The notes beneath the pieces are model-generated. The model saw nothing but the letters and a program-made list of their open reading frames with translations. It had not been told where the DNA came from and did not search any database. A stretch of DNA of 64,000 bases. Source: Armatimonadota bacterium (GTDB taxonomy: Bacteria; Armatimonadota; UBA10988). The position numbers were made by a program, and so were the translations under genes. The DNA is taken from the NCBI GenBank assembly GCA_016235455.1, contig JACRKZ010000067.1, positions 62,001 to 126,000 of the forward strand. Direction: 5' to 3'. Shown here one piece after another: positions 18,575-28,044 of this stretch; positions within the stretch are counted from its first letter, which is position 1; each line of letters starts with the position of its first letter.

Positions 18575-19426
18575 CTACTGCGGCCCAGGCCAGCCGCCAA
18601 GCCGCGCCATCAGCCACCACCAGGCGCGCGCCGCGCGCTGGCTACCGACGTCGTTGAGGTGGCCGCCGTCGGTGGTATAGCCGTCCCATAGCGCCGGCGT
18701 GCCGGTCTCGTTGACCGCCAGGCTACCGTCCGGCTTGTGGCACTCGATGTCGGCGATGTCGAACAGCACCACGCTGTGCGTCCGGACGTACTGCGCCATC
18801 AGTTCGTTGAAGCGCAGACGCCGCTCCTGGAGCATGGCCTCACGCCGTAGCGGCATGGTCCAGTAGACGAAGGTGACCTGCGGGTAGGCCTGCTTCATGC
18901 GCTCCAGCACGCCGGTGTAAGCCGCGAAGGCCTGGTCGGTGTCGACGCGTGGCTGCATATCGGCCCAGCACAGCTTGAGCGAGGCGACCTGCACGCGGTC
19001 GCCCACGCCCGAGCGCAAGCGCTGCTCGAAGGCCTGCGCCTTGCCCGGTACGTTGGCCGCGTTGCCTACGAAGAAGTCGCCGAAGCCCTTGTGCTGCGCG
19101 TACCAGCCGGCCTGGATCATGTGCCCGATATCGAGCCGATACCGCGGCAACTGCCGGCTGAGCTGGTCCAGCCCGCCGATCACGTTCCAGCCCACCGATT
19201 CATGGCCGAGCAGCGTCTGCGTGACGCGCGCGCGGTCCAGCGCGTCGAGCGGGATCACCTTGTCGGCCGCGTCGACGCAGGTGTGGTCAATGACCATCGA
19301 GGCCGGCGCGGCTGGCGCCGTGTCCTGGGCCCGCGCTGCACAGGCGCTGAGCGCCGCTCCCACGATGGCCAGGCCGAAGGTCCAGGTCGCACGCCACGGC
19401 GGCCGTCGCCGGACAGAAACGGTCAT
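18575..19426 (-). CDS. SGNH/GDSL-type hydrolase, secreted
   Basis: A 283-residue protein with a signal peptide ending near ACAARAQ. Block I is LGHESVGWNVIGGL (about 70-83) with the Ser after GHE, and block V is DGGHLNDVGSQRAARAWW near the C-terminus with the Asp and His of the triad. The middle shows KLCWADMQP and FVYWTMPLR. SGNH enzymes are often carbohydrate or lipid esterases. The ATG at 19426 is preceded by AAGGAGA. Convergent with the HzsA-like gene (22-nt gap) and divergent from the calcium-binding-type gene. Confidence 0.7.
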   Translation of the reverse strand: MTVSVRRRPPWRATWTFGLAIVGAALSACAARAQDTAPAAPASMVIDHTCVDAADKVIPLDALDRARVTQTLLGHESVGWNVIGGLDQLSRQLPRYRLDIGHMIQAGWYAQHKGFGDFFVGNAANVPGKAQAFEQRLRSGVGDRVQVASLKLCWADMQPRVDTDQAFAAYTGVLERMKQAYPQVTFVYWTMPLRREAMLQERRLRFNELMAQYVRTHSVVLFDIADIECHKPDGSLAVNETGTPALWDGYTTDGGHLNDVGSQRAARAWWWLMARLGGWPGPQ

Positions 19427-19559
19427 CGTCGGTCTCCTTGGCAGCTCAGTATTGCGCGCCCGCCGCGCGAGCGCAGGGCCTTCAGGGCGGGCCTTGCCGG
19501 ACGATAACGTGTTCAGACGCTCTTGTTTTCGTGCGTCCTTGCTTGACCAGGAACCAGCC

Positions 19560-20618
19560 ATGAAAATCGCCTCGTCGCAGCTGTCGCTGGCCAGCCAGCA
19601 CGTCGCCGTATCGTTCACCAGCATCAGCGAGAGCGCCACGCTGTGGATCGGCCAACCGCCGAACGGCACCGGCCCGACCACCGAGCCGCGCCGCGACCGG
19701 CTCGACCTGAGCGATGCCGGCGCGGGCCAGGTGCAGAGCAGCGCCGAGCAACCCGAGGAATGGCAGACCTCGGACCCCAAGTACGCCCTGGTCAAGCTGC
19801 TGCTCGAGCGACTGTTCGGCGCGACCTTCGACTGGCTCAATCCGAGCGACTTCACCGAACTGGACCCCGAGGCCCAGCGGAGCCAAGACGATCTGCGGCA
19901 GGTGGCCGCGGAGCAACAGGGCACCGCCACCGATGAGCCCGAAGGTTGGGGCCTGACCGTGACGCGCGACTACCAGCATGCGGAGGCCGAGGCCGTGCGC
20001 TTCCGGGCCCAGGGCCAGGTGGTCACCGCCGATGGCCAGTCGCTGCGCTTCTCGGTGGACATGGGCTTGAGCCGGGAGTACGCCATCAGGGCTCAGCAGG
20101 AGTTGCGCTTCGGCGATGACGCGCGCGTCCGTGACCCGCTGGTGCTCAACTACGCCGGACACGCCGCTGAGCTCACCGACCGCACCTTCGAGTTCGACCT
20201 GGATGCCGACGGCACCAGGGATCGGATCAGTTTCACCACGGCGGGCAGCGCCTTCCTGGCGGTCGACCGCAACCAGAACGGGCGGATCGACGACGGCTCC
20301 GAGCTGTTCGGCCCAGCCACGGGCGACGGCTGGGCCGAACTGGCAGCGAGCGACGACGACCACAACGGCTGGATCGACGAGAACGATGCCGCGTTCGACC
20401 AACTCCGGCTGTGGACCCGCGACGACCAGGGGCAGGACCACCTCACCGGGCTGCTGGCGGCCAACGTGGGCGCCATTGCCCTGGCCAGCACGGCGACGCC
20501 GTTCACCTACACCACCGCGGCCAACGAGACGCTGGGGCAGAGCCGCTCGGCGGGCATCTTCCTGCACGAAGACGGCAGCGGCGCCGGCACGGTGCAGCAG
20601 ATCGACCTCGTGGCCTGA
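19560..20618 (+). CDS. Acidic protein with EF-hand-like calcium loops
   Basis: A 352-residue, acidic protein without an obvious signal peptide. Residues about 205-300 carry DxDxDG-type loops: DLDADGTRD, AVDRNQNGRIDDGSELFG and SDDDHNGWIDENDAAFDQLRLW. This module (ending in a D-x-LRLW and a GAIAL strand) is common in calcium-binding and RTX-like surface proteins of Gram-negatives but is here without RTX nonapeptides or a secretion system next to it. AGGAACC before the ATG supports the start. Function unknown; probably surface or extracellular. Confidence 0.65.
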   Translation: MKIASSQLSLASQHVAVSFTSISESATLWIGQPPNGTGPTTEPRRDRLDLSDAGAGQVQSSAEQPEEWQTSDPKYALVKLLLERLFGATFDWLNPSDFTELDPEAQRSQDDLRQVAAEQQGTATDEPEGWGLTVTRDYQHAEAEAVRFRAQGQVVTADGQSLRFSVDMGLSREYAIRAQQELRFGDDARVRDPLVLNYAGHAAELTDRTFEFDLDADGTRDRISFTTAGSAFLAVDRNQNGRIDDGSELFGPATGDGWAELAASDDDHNGWIDENDAAFDQLRLWTRDDQGQDHLTGLLAANVGAIALASTATPFTYTTAANETLGQSRSAGIFLHEDGSGAGTVQQIDLVA

Positions 20619-20789
20619 TCTCTGGACGCGGGTGGTGGGACGCGGGACGAGCGAGTCCGACGCGGCCGCCCATGTGCCCGGTCGCAAGGTCCCACGTCGC
20701 ACGCCACACGCCCCATGTCCAAACACCATCCGCACTTGTCAAGGACGGGGACGACGTGATAGAAGTGTGCGGAAGGACGGGAGGTGGCC

Positions 20790-21269
20790 GTGAAGGAGCG
20801 CCTGATCAGGCTCAGCCATTGGCTGTGGCAGTGGTTCTTGGCCGCACTGCGGGGCGTTTGGGCGTTGCTGGGCATGTTCTATGCCTGGCTTTCGCGCCAG
20901 AGTCGGCTGCTGTCGACTCGCGCCGCCATGCGCGCCAAGGAGCGTGAGCGCCGGCAACGGCTAGAGGCCATCGGTGGCATGGTCTTCATCCTGTTCAAGC
21001 GCAGTCTGGTGCGTAATCACGACCTGCTGGTGGAGTGCGAGAAGGTGCGCGACATCGATCTCGAACTCGACGCGCTGCTGGGGCAGGCCGACCGCATCCG
21101 CACCGAACGCCGCGCCGCCGCCGCACCGTCGGCTGACACGTCGCGCCTCGCCGCGCAGACCGTGGAGACCGACGCCGCCGCGGACGGCGTAACCGCACTC
21201 GACCCGCTCGCGACCCAACCGGACCGACTGACCGATGGGACCGGGTCCGACACCAGCCTTATCGCCTGA
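20790..21269 (+). CDS. Small membrane-anchored basic protein of unknown function
   Basis: A 159-residue protein. A Trp-rich hydrophobic segment (LSHWLWQWFLAALRGVWALLGMFYAWL, about 8-34) is followed by a basic helix (RAAMRAKERERRQRL), a second weakly hydrophobic stretch and a likely coiled coil (about 80-105, VECEKVRDIDLELDALLGQ), then a low-complexity Ala/Thr/Asp tail. The GTG at 20790 follows GGGAGG by 5 nt; a GTG two codons earlier is also possible. It sits 20 nt before the TrpB2-like gene. No family recognised. Confidence 0.5.
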   Translation: MKERLIRLSHWLWQWFLAALRGVWALLGMFYAWLSRQSRLLSTRAAMRAKERERRQRLEAIGGMVFILFKRSLVRNHDLLVECEKVRDIDLELDALLGQADRIRTERRAAAAPSADTSRLAAQTVETDAAADGVTALDPLATQPDRLTDGTGSDTSLIA

Positions 21270-21289
21270 CATCAATAGGAGCACCTCTC

Positions 21290-22645
21290 ATGTCCGAAAC
21301 CCGCAAGTTCCTTCTGACCGAGAAGGACCTGCCGAACGCTTGGTTCAACGTCAAGCCGCACCTGCTGGAGCAGCCGTCGCCGCCGCTCCATCCCGGCACG
21401 TTGCAGCCGGTGGGGCCCGACGACCTGGCGCCGCTGTTCCCCATGGCGCTGATCATGCAGGAAGTCACCACCGACCCGTACGTGGACATCCCCGGCGGCG
21501 TGCTCGACATCCTGCGCATGTGGCGGCCGACGCCGTTGGTGCGCGCCTCCAACCTGGAGAAGGCGCTCGATACGCCGGCCAAGATCTTCTTCAAGTATGA
21601 GGGGGTCAGCCCGGTCGGCTCGCACAAGCCCAATACGGCGGTGCCGCAGGCCTATTACAACAAGCAGGAGGGCCGCCCGCGCGTGACCACCGAGACCGGC
21701 GCCGGTCAGTGGGGCTGCTCGCTGGCCATGGCCGCCGCGCAGTTCGGCCTGGAATGCGATGTCTGGATGGTCAAGGTCTCGTATGGCCAGAAGCCCGGCC
21801 GCCGCACGCTCATGCGCAGCTTCGGCGCGAGCGTGCAGGCCAGCCCGAGCACCTCGACCAACGCCGGCCGCGCCGTGCTGGCCGCGCATCCCGACAGCCC
21901 CGGCAGCCTGGGCATCGCCATCTCCGAGGCGGTGGAGGCCGCGGCCGTCGACCCCAACGCCAGCTACTGCCTGGGCTCGGTGCTCGACCATGTGCTGCTG
22001 CACCAGACCATCGTCGGCCAGGAAGTCGTCAAGCAGCTCGAGATGGCCGGCGTCGTGCCCGACATCATGCTCGGCTGCGTCGGTGGCGGCTCCAACTTCG
22101 GCGGCTTCGCCTTCCCGTTCATCCCCGAGAAGATCAAGCGGCCCGAACTGCGGCTGGTGGCCTGTGAGCCGGCGGCCTGCCCGACCATCACCCGCGGCAA
22201 GTACGCCTACGACTTCGGCGACCTGGCCGGCCTGACGCCGCTGCTCAAGACGCACACCCTCGGCTCTCAATTCGTTCCGCCGCCCGTGCATGCCGGTGGC
22301 CTGCGCTACCACGGCATGGCGCCGCTGGTCAGCGCCTGCGCTGAGCAGGGACTGATCGAAGCCGCCTCGTTCCAGCAGAACGAGTGCTTCGAGGCGGCCA
22401 TCCTGTTCACCAAGACCGAAGGCATCCTGCCCGCGCCGGAATCGTCGCACGCCATTCGTGGCGCCGTGGTCGAAGCGCTGAAGTGCAAGGAGTCGGGCGA
22501 GTCCAAGACCATCGTCTTCAACCTGTCGGGCCACGGCTACTTCGACACCTCGTCGTACGACGCCTATCTGGCCGGCGAGCTCGTGGACTACGAGTACCCC
22601 GAAGAGGCCATTGACGAGGCCATGCGGGACCTGCCTCAGGTCTGA
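21290..22645 (+). CDS. trpB2: TrpB2-like pyridoxal-phosphate-dependent tryptophan synthase beta chain
   Basis: A 451-residue protein of the TrpB2 (TIGR01415) branch, about 50 residues longer than TrpB1. The PLP lysine is K113 in GVSPVGSHKPNTA, and the family's RPTPL substrate loop and GGGSNFGG phosphate-binding loop are intact. TrpB2 condenses serine with indole, usually without a TrpA partner. No other trp gene is nearby, so it may salvage indole or serve as the only TrpB. AGGAGCACCTCTC precedes the ATG. The gene ends before a strong hairpin. Confidence 0.92.
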   Translation: MSETRKFLLTEKDLPNAWFNVKPHLLEQPSPPLHPGTLQPVGPDDLAPLFPMALIMQEVTTDPYVDIPGGVLDILRMWRPTPLVRASNLEKALDTPAKIFFKYEGVSPVGSHKPNTAVPQAYYNKQEGRPRVTTETGAGQWGCSLAMAAAQFGLECDVWMVKVSYGQKPGRRTLMRSFGASVQASPSTSTNAGRAVLAAHPDSPGSLGIAISEAVEAAAVDPNASYCLGSVLDHVLLHQTIVGQEVVKQLEMAGVVPDIMLGCVGGGSNFGGFAFPFIPEKIKRPELRLVACEPAACPTITRGKYAYDFGDLAGLTPLLKTHTLGSQFVPPPVHAGGLRYHGMAPLVSACAEQGLIEAASFQQNECFEAAILFTKTEGILPAPESSHAIRGAVVEALKCKESGESKTIVFNLSGHGYFDTSSYDAYLAGELVDYEYPEEAIDEAMRDLPQV

Positions 22646-22660
22646 CCAAGCGCTTGGCGG

Positions 22661-22693
22661 ACGGCGCACTCACCTGGCGGGTGAGTGCGCCGT
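22661..22693 (+). terminator. Terminator of the trpB2 gene
   Basis: Arms 22661-22674 and 22680-22693 (14 bp, perfect; ACGGCGCACTCACC and its complement) with a 5-nt loop, followed by TCTGCTTT. It starts 15 nt after the stop. Confidence 0.75.
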
Positions 22694-22732
22694 TCTGCTT
22701 TGGGCAGGCGCCCCGCGTCGACCCAAAGACAG

Positions 22733-22764
22733 CGGCCGGCGACCACCTGAGTGGTCGCCGGCCG
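22733..22764 (-). terminator. Terminator of the pseudopilin gene at 22789
   Basis: Arms 22733-22746 and 22751-22764 (CGGCCGGCGACCAC and its complement, perfect 14 bp) with a 4-nt loop. On the minus strand a GCTGTCTTT tract follows. It lies 25 nt beyond the pseudopilin stop. Confidence 0.65.
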
Positions 22765-22788
22765 GTCCGAGTTCAGGTCCGCTCGCGA

Positions 22789-23472
22789 TCAGGGATGACG
22801 AGCTTCACAGGCGGCGAGGCCGGCCACGGTGGCGGCGCCCGCCGGGGTGCTCTCCCAGCCGTTGCTCCACAAGCTGGCCGGCTGGCCGGTGGCAGACGGC
22901 TTGAGCAGCTTGACGTGGCCGTCAGCGAACAGGTAGTTGCCGCGACCCATGTGGCCCGCCCACAGGCGGTCGAGGCTGTCGGTGCCGACGCGCACCGAGG
23001 AGTTGTTGCTCTCGCAGACCAGGATCAGCGAGGCCGGCGCGCCGATCGCCGCCGAGTTCAGGTTGGACGGCGCATAGCCCATCGGGCACTGGCCCTCGGC
23101 GTTGCCCTGCGCGCCGGCGGCACCGGTCCCACCGTTGGCCGCGTAGCTGATGGGGAACACGGCATCGTTGCTCGCATTCGCGTTGGCCGTGTTCGACGGG
23201 CACTTGAAGATGTCGCGGCTCTTGATGTACGGCACGGTGATGACCCGCCAGGACTGGGCGTCGCCGCTCGTGCGCGCCGGCGTGATCATCTCGTCGTAAT
23301 CCTGAGTGTACTGCATGATGGCCAGGCCCATCTGCTTCAGGTTGCTGCCGCAACTCGACGTGCGCGCCTTCTCTCGGGCCTTGGCGAAGACCGGGAACAA
23401 GATGGCCGCCAAAATGGCGATGATCGCGATCACCACCAGCAACTCGATAAGCGTAAACGCTCGCTTGCGCAT
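22789..23472 (-). CDS. Type II/IV pseudopilin-like protein with DGHVK C-terminal motif (copy 1)
   Basis: A 227-residue protein. A short basic leader (MRKRA) is followed by the prepilin-peptidase motif FTLIE and a long hydrophobic helix, then the [16 protein letters not shown] signature and a Q-DYDE element. A later CPSNTANA segment provides a second conserved cysteine. The C-terminal [19 protein letters not shown] is the H-x9-DG motif of the DUF1559-like families. Residue -1 to the cleavage site is Ala, not the usual Gly. Such proteins are processed and exported but have no known assembly role. The ATG at 23472 is chosen because the leader must be short; GGGAGTGGAG lies upstream. No secretion genes are in the window. 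Confidence 0.88.
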   Translation of the reverse strand: MRKRAFTLIELLVVIAIIAILAAILFPVFAKAREKARTSSCGSNLKQMGLAIMQYTQDYDEMITPARTSGDAQSWRVITVPYIKSRDIFKCPSNTANANASNDAVFPISYAANGGTGAAGAQGNAEGQCPMGYAPSNLNSAAIGAPASLILVCESNNSSVRVGTDSLDRLWAGHMGRGNYLFADGHVKLLKPSATGQPASLWSNGWESTPAGAATVAGLAACEARHP

Positions 23473-23514
23473 AACTCCACTCCCAGACGCGGCGGTCACT
23501 CCGCCAGCAGGCAG

Positions 23515-23543
23515 ATACTAACGAACCCCTGTCACAAACGCAA
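23515..23543 (-). promoter_or_regulatory. Sigma70-like promoter of pseudopilin copy 1
   Basis: On the minus strand TTGCGT (23543-23538), a 17-nt spacer and TAGTAT (23520-23515), 43 nt before the ATG. Confidence 0.5.
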
Positions 23544-23967
23544 CAATGTCGATAGCACCACAGTGGAACCTGCCAGGGAACACGGCCACGATGCCAGGAT
23601 ATGGCGCCTTGGAGGCCCTGGAATCGGTTCTGTATACACCGCATGGTATCAGTCAAACGATTCTATTGAACGACCAGTAATTAGAGGATATAACTACCCT
23701 ATTTTCCAAGGGCGCCGACTCCTAGCGCACCCGGATCTGGACGCAGGTCGGCGAGTGATGTTTGAGCCAGGGCCGGAATGGGTAGCCCTCCGACCAGCCC
23801 GAAATTGACTTATCGCATTGAGAACCACCTGCGCACAGCGCGGCCCGGCGAATCGCGACCAGGGCTGGCAGCCGAGTCGGGCCGACAGCGCAGCCTGGGG
23901 TCGGGGCTGGCGATGCGGGGCTCTTGGGTTATCATAACGAGGGCGGTTTCCCCCAGGAGGTGGTTCC
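23544..23967. other. Divergent gap between pseudopilin copy 1 and pyrG
   Basis: About 420 bases without a credible gene. It contains an AT-rich island at about 23635-23705, unusual for this genome, and a TATCAT (23930-23935) that could be a pyrG -10. CCCCCAGGAGGTGG just before 23968 is a strong ribosome binding site for pyrG. I see no attenuator-like U-tract or C-rich initial transcript of the kind known for pyrG in Firmicutes. Confidence 0.5.
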
Positions 23968-25590
23968 GTGACGAAGTACGTGTTCATCACCGGCGGCGTC
24001 GTTTCCAGCATCGGCAAGGGCATCAGCGCGGCGAGCTTGGGCCGGTTGCTGAAGGCGCGCGGGCTACGCGTCAGCGTGCTCAAGATGGACCCGTACATCA
24101 ACGTCGACGCGGGCACCATGAACCCCTTCCAGCATGGCGAGTGCTTCGTCACCGACGATGGCGCGGAGACCGATCTGGACCTGGGGCACTACGAGCGCTT
24201 CCTGGATATCAACGTCACGCGCCACGCCAACATCACCACGGGGCAGGTCTACGGCTCGGTGATCGAGAAGGAGCGTGACGGCAACTTCTACCGTGGCGGC
24301 ACGGTGCAGGTCATCCCGCACATCACCGACGAGATCAAGGAGCGCATCCGCCTGAGCGCCGAGCGCTCACAGGCCGACGTGGCGCTGATCGAGGTCGGCG
24401 GCACCGTGGGTGACATCGAGGGTATGCCGTTCCTGGAGGCCATCCGCCAATTCCGCCGCGAGCTGCCGCCCGACGCAACGTTGGGCGTGCATGTCACGCT
24501 GGTGCCGGGCGTGGGGCCGCAAGAAGAGATCAAGACCAAGCCCACGCAGCATTCGGTGCGCGAACTGCGCAATGCCGGCCTGCACTGCGACCTGCTCGTG
24601 GCCCGCACCAAGTACAGACTGACCGACGACCACCGCGCCAAGATCTCGCTGTTTTGCGATATCCCGCCCGAGGCGGTGATCTCCGCGCCCGACGCGCCGT
24701 CCATCTACGATGTGCCCATGACTTTCGAGGCCCAGGGCGTGGCCGAGCTGGTCTGCAAGCGGCTGAACTTGACCACGTCCGAGCCCGACCTGCGCGACTG
24801 GGAGTCGTTGGTGTCGCGCGTGCACAACCGCAAGGGCGAAGTCACCATCGCCATGGTGCCCAAGTACCAGGAGCAGGGCGTCGACACCTACCTGAGTGTG
24901 GTTGAAGCCATCACCCATGGCGCGCTGCACCACGGTGTGAAGGTCAACCTGCGCTGGGTCTATGCCCGCGAGACCGACCCCGCCGACATGCCCGCGGCGC
25001 TGGAGGGCGTGCACGGCGTGCTGGTGCCCGGTGGCTTCGGCGAGGCCGGCATCGAGTCCAAGATCGCCGCCATCCGCTGGGCGCGTGAGAACAACGTCCC
25101 GTTCCTGGGCCTGTGCCTGGGTCTGCAGTGCGCGGTCATCGAGTTCGCGCGTAACGTCTGTGGGCTTGAGGGCGCCAACACCACCGAGGTCAACAAGCAG
25201 TCGCCGCATCCGGTCATCGCCATGCTCGACGAGCAGCGCGGTGTGCGCGACCTGGGCGGCACCATGCGCCTGGGCGCGCAGGAGTGCTACGTCTGCCCCG
25301 ACACGCTGGCCCGCCGGGTCTACGACGCCGAAGTGGTCTGGGAGCGCCATCGCCACCGCTACGAAGTCAACAACGAGTACCGCAAGCAGCTCGGCGAGGC
25401 CGGCCTGCGCTTCTGTGGCATCTCGCCCAACGGCCTGCTGGTGGAGATGATCGAACTGCCCGACCACCCGTTCTTCCTGGCCAGCCAGTTCCATCCCGAG
25501 TTCAAGTCGCGGCCGACCAGCCCGCACCCCATGTTCCGCGGCTTCGTCGAGGCCGCCGCCAAGCACGCGGGGCTACCTGCCGGCGCGTGA
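23968..25590 (+). CDS. pyrG: CTP synthase
   Basis: 540 residues, standard length. The N-terminal amidoligase domain has ITGGVVSSIGKGISAASLG (P-loop) and MDPYINVDAGTMNPFQHGE. The C-terminal class I glutaminase has GVLVPGGFGEAG, the nucleophile C383 in LGLCLGLQ, and the His-Glu pair in ASQFHPEFKSRP. It makes CTP from UTP, ATP and glutamine. The start codon is GTG behind an AGGAGG site. A CAGATT-unit palindrome separates it from the helicase gene downstream. Confidence 0.98.
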   Translation: MTKYVFITGGVVSSIGKGISAASLGRLLKARGLRVSVLKMDPYINVDAGTMNPFQHGECFVTDDGAETDLDLGHYERFLDINVTRHANITTGQVYGSVIEKERDGNFYRGGTVQVIPHITDEIKERIRLSAERSQADVALIEVGGTVGDIEGMPFLEAIRQFRRELPPDATLGVHVTLVPGVGPQEEIKTKPTQHSVRELRNAGLHCDLLVARTKYRLTDDHRAKISLFCDIPPEAVISAPDAPSIYDVPMTFEAQGVAELVCKRLNLTTSEPDLRDWESLVSRVHNRKGEVTIAMVPKYQEQGVDTYLSVVEAITHGALHHGVKVNLRWVYARETDPADMPAALEGVHGVLVPGGFGEAGIESKIAAIRWARENNVPFLGLCLGLQCAVIEFARNVCGLEGANTTEVNKQSPHPVIAMLDEQRGVRDLGGTMRLGAQECYVCPDTLARRVYDAEVVWERHRHRYEVNNEYRKQLGEAGLRFCGISPNGLLVEMIELPDHPFFLASQFHPEFKSRPTSPHPMFRGFVEAAAKHAGLPAGA

Positions 25591-25604
25591 CCAGGCATTT
25601 GAGC

Positions 25605-25687
25605 ACACAGATTGCGCAGATTACACAGATTGCCGGGGACGGGCTCCAGAGCCCCAGACCACCCCACCTCGTCTGCGTAATCTGTGG
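25605..25687. repeat. CAGATTACG-type palindromic repeat, copy 1
   Basis: Left part 25605-25632 holds three CAGATT units (CACAGATTGCGCAGATTACA and so on). The right part 25671-25687 is GTCTGCGTAATCTGTGG. Outer arms pair over about 15 bp with one mismatch. A smaller GGGCT/AGCCC hairpin sits in the loop. It fills the pyrG-pcrA gap. The other copies are at 28045, 56631 and 58884. Confidence 0.75.
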
Positions 25688-25719
25688 ATGGTTAGCCGTT
25701 CCTCCGATTGGACGAGTGT

Positions 25720-28029
25720 ATGCCCAGCGTTCTAGATGGTCTGAACCCCGAGCAGCGTGAAGCCGCGAGCCATGTGACGGGACCGTGTCTGGTCTTCGCC
25801 GGCGCGGGTTCGGGCAAGACGCGCATGTTGACACACCGCATCGCGCACCTGATCAACGAGTGCGATGTGGCGCCGTGGCATGTGCTGGCCGTCACCTTCA
25901 CCAACAAGGCCGCCGCCGAGATGCGCAGCCGTGTGGAGGAACTGGTCGGCGACCGCGCCAAGCGGCTCTGGATGGGCACCTTCCACAGCATCTGCGTGCG
26001 GCTGCTGCGCGAGTTCCACGAGGCGGCCGGGCTGGAACGCAGCTTCTCCATCTTCGACGAGGACGACCGCTCGGCGCTCATCCGGCGCATCGTCAAGGGC
26101 ATGGACCTGGACCCGCAGCGCTTCCCGCCGAACCAGTTCGGTTACAAGATCAGCGACTACAAGAACGAGATGCTCGACTTCGCGGCCGCGTCGGCCAAGT
26201 TCGGCGGCCCCACGGCCATGCCGCCGACCAAGGTGGCGCTGCGCGTCTATGAGCAGTATGAGCAGTCGCTCCGAACCCAGAACGCGATGGACTTCGACGA
26301 CCTGATCCTGCGCGCGGTGCATCTCGTGGAGCGCAATGAGGATGTGCGCGCCAAGCTGGTGGAGCGCTTCCGGTTCGTCATGGTCGACGAGTACCAGGAC
26401 ATCAACATGGCCCAGTACCGGTTGGTGACCGCGCTCACCCGCGACCACCGCAACCTGTGCGTGGTGGGCGACGACGACCAGAGCATCTATGGCTGGCGTG
26501 GGGCGCGCGTGGAGATCATCCTGCGCTTCGAGGACGACTTCCCCGAGGCCAAGGTGGTCAAGCTGGAGCGCAACTACCGCTCGACCGCCGCCGTGCTGGG
26601 CGTGGCCAATGCCGTCATCTCCAACAACACCGGGCGGCGCGAAAAGAAGCTGCGGCCGATGGTGCCCGGCGGCGAGCTGGTGCGGCTGCATGTGGCCCAG
26701 AACGCGCAGGACGAGGCCTTCTATGTGGCCGACCTGATCACCGGCGCCGTGCGCCGCGGTGAGCGCAAGTACGGCCAGTTCGCCGTGCTCTACCGCACCA
26801 ACGCGCAGTCGCGGACCTTCGAGCAGTCCTTCACCACGCTGCACATCCCCTACCGCATGGTCGGTGGCGTACGCTTCTACGAGCGCAAGGAGGTGCGCGA
26901 CCTGATCGCCTACCTGCGCGCGTTGTTCAACCCGACCGACGATGTCAGCCTGGGCCGCATCATCAACGTGCCCACACGCGGTATCGGCGACAAGACGGTG
27001 CAGGTGGTCGCCGAGCGCGCGGCCGAGCGCGGGCTCAGCCATCGCCTGGCCATCGCCTCGCTGGTCGAGGACGACGACTCCACGCTGGGAGCCGCGGCCA
27101 AGCGTAAGCTGCTCGACTTCCACCGGATCATGGAATGGCTCGGCGGCAAGGTCGACACCATGCCCGTGGGCGAACTGATCGCCGCCATCCTGCTGCAGAC
27201 CGGTTACAAGGACGCGCTGTTCGCCGAGGAGACCGTCGAGGCGTCGGCCCGGCTGGAGAACCTGGACCAGCTGATCGTGGCCGCCGAGGAGATGACCGAG
27301 GAGCCCGGCCGTGAGGGCCTGGAGCAGTTCCTCGAGCGCGTGGCGCTGGTCTCCGACCTGGACAACCTCGACGAGGCCAACGACAGCGTGGTGCTGATGA
27401 CCCTGCACAGCGCCAAGGGCCTGGAGTTCCCCGTGGTCTTCCTGGTCGGGCTGGAGGAAGGGCTGTTCCCGCACGGCCGGTCGCTGGAATCGCCCGAAGC
27501 CATTGAGGAGGAGCGCCGGCTCTGCTACGTGGGCATGACCCGCGCCAAGGAGCAGCTCTATCTGACCCGCGCCTACATGCGCGCGGCACCGTGGCTGGGC
27601 CGCAGCCAGGAGGCCGACCTGCGCACCACGCCGTCGCGCTTCCTGCGCGAGGTGCCGGCCGAGATGCTCGACGGCCGCGACGTGCCCGTGCCCGGCCGCA
27701 CCGTGGGCATGGCCGATCAGGGCGCCGGCCGGCGCGACCTGGGCCTGACCACCATGCTCTCGCGCGACCGGCGACTGGCGGTACCGAGCACCCCGGCCAC
27801 GCCGAGCACGCCCGCGGTCAGCGCCACGGTGCAGGCCAAGGTGTCGGCCATCACCCCGCCCGACGCGCTGTACAAGGCGGGCGAGAAGGTCAGCCACGGC
27901 ACGTTCGGCCGGGGCATCGTGGTGAGCTGCACCGGCGGCACCGATGCCTCGGTGACCGTGGCCTTCGAGAACTCTCAGCACGGCGTCAAGAAGCTGCTCG
28001 TCGAGTACGCCAAGCTGGAGCGGATCTGA
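25720..28029 (+). CDS. pcrA: ATP-dependent 3'-5' DNA helicase, UvrD/PcrA family
   Basis: 769 residues. All SF1A motifs are visible: Walker A GAGSGKT (about 28-34), VTFTNKAAAEM, GTFHSICVRLLR, DEYQDIN, GDDDQSIYGWRGA, LERNYRS, LMTLHSAKGLEFPVVFLVGLEEGLFPH and EERRLCYVGMTRAK. The last 55 residues (AGEKVSHGTFGRGIVVS to the end) are the Tudor-like domain that binds RNA polymerase in PcrA/UvrD. It unwinds DNA in excision repair and clears replication-transcription conflicts. The ATG at 25720 is preferred to an in-frame TTG at 25708; GGACGAG lies just upstream. Confidence 0.96.
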   Translation: MPSVLDGLNPEQREAASHVTGPCLVFAGAGSGKTRMLTHRIAHLINECDVAPWHVLAVTFTNKAAAEMRSRVEELVGDRAKRLWMGTFHSICVRLLREFHEAAGLERSFSIFDEDDRSALIRRIVKGMDLDPQRFPPNQFGYKISDYKNEMLDFAAASAKFGGPTAMPPTKVALRVYEQYEQSLRTQNAMDFDDLILRAVHLVERNEDVRAKLVERFRFVMVDEYQDINMAQYRLVTALTRDHRNLCVVGDDDQSIYGWRGARVEIILRFEDDFPEAKVVKLERNYRSTAAVLGVANAVISNNTGRREKKLRPMVPGGELVRLHVAQNAQDEAFYVADLITGAVRRGERKYGQFAVLYRTNAQSRTFEQSFTTLHIPYRMVGGVRFYERKEVRDLIAYLRALFNPTDDVSLGRIINVPTRGIGDKTVQVVAERAAERGLSHRLAIASLVEDDDSTLGAAAKRKLLDFHRIMEWLGGKVDTMPVGELIAAILLQTGYKDALFAEETVEASARLENLDQLIVAAEEMTEEPGREGLEQFLERVALVSDLDNLDEANDSVVLMTLHSAKGLEFPVVFLVGLEEGLFPHGRSLESPEAIEEERRLCYVGMTRAKEQLYLTRAYMRAAPWLGRSQEADLRTTPSRFLREVPAEMLDGRDVPVPGRTVGMADQGAGRRDLGLTTMLSRDRRLAVPSTPATPSTPAVSATVQAKVSAITPPDALYKAGEKVSHGTFGRGIVVSCTGGTDASVTVAFENSQHGVKKLLVEYAKLERI

Positions 28030-28044
28030 GGCTCACGCCCTCTG

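Noticed and set aside
19482..20735. 417-residue antisense frame over the calcium-loop gene
   Set aside because: Shadow of codon bias; the plus-strand gene has a ribosome site and DxDxDG loops.
23635..23705. AT-rich island as a possible insertion scar or attachment site
   Set aside because: No direct repeats, integrase or tRNA gene around it; more likely a promoter region.
25732..27981. 749-residue frame antisense to pcrA
   Set aside because: Shadow frame; no recognisable domain and opposite a textbook helicase.
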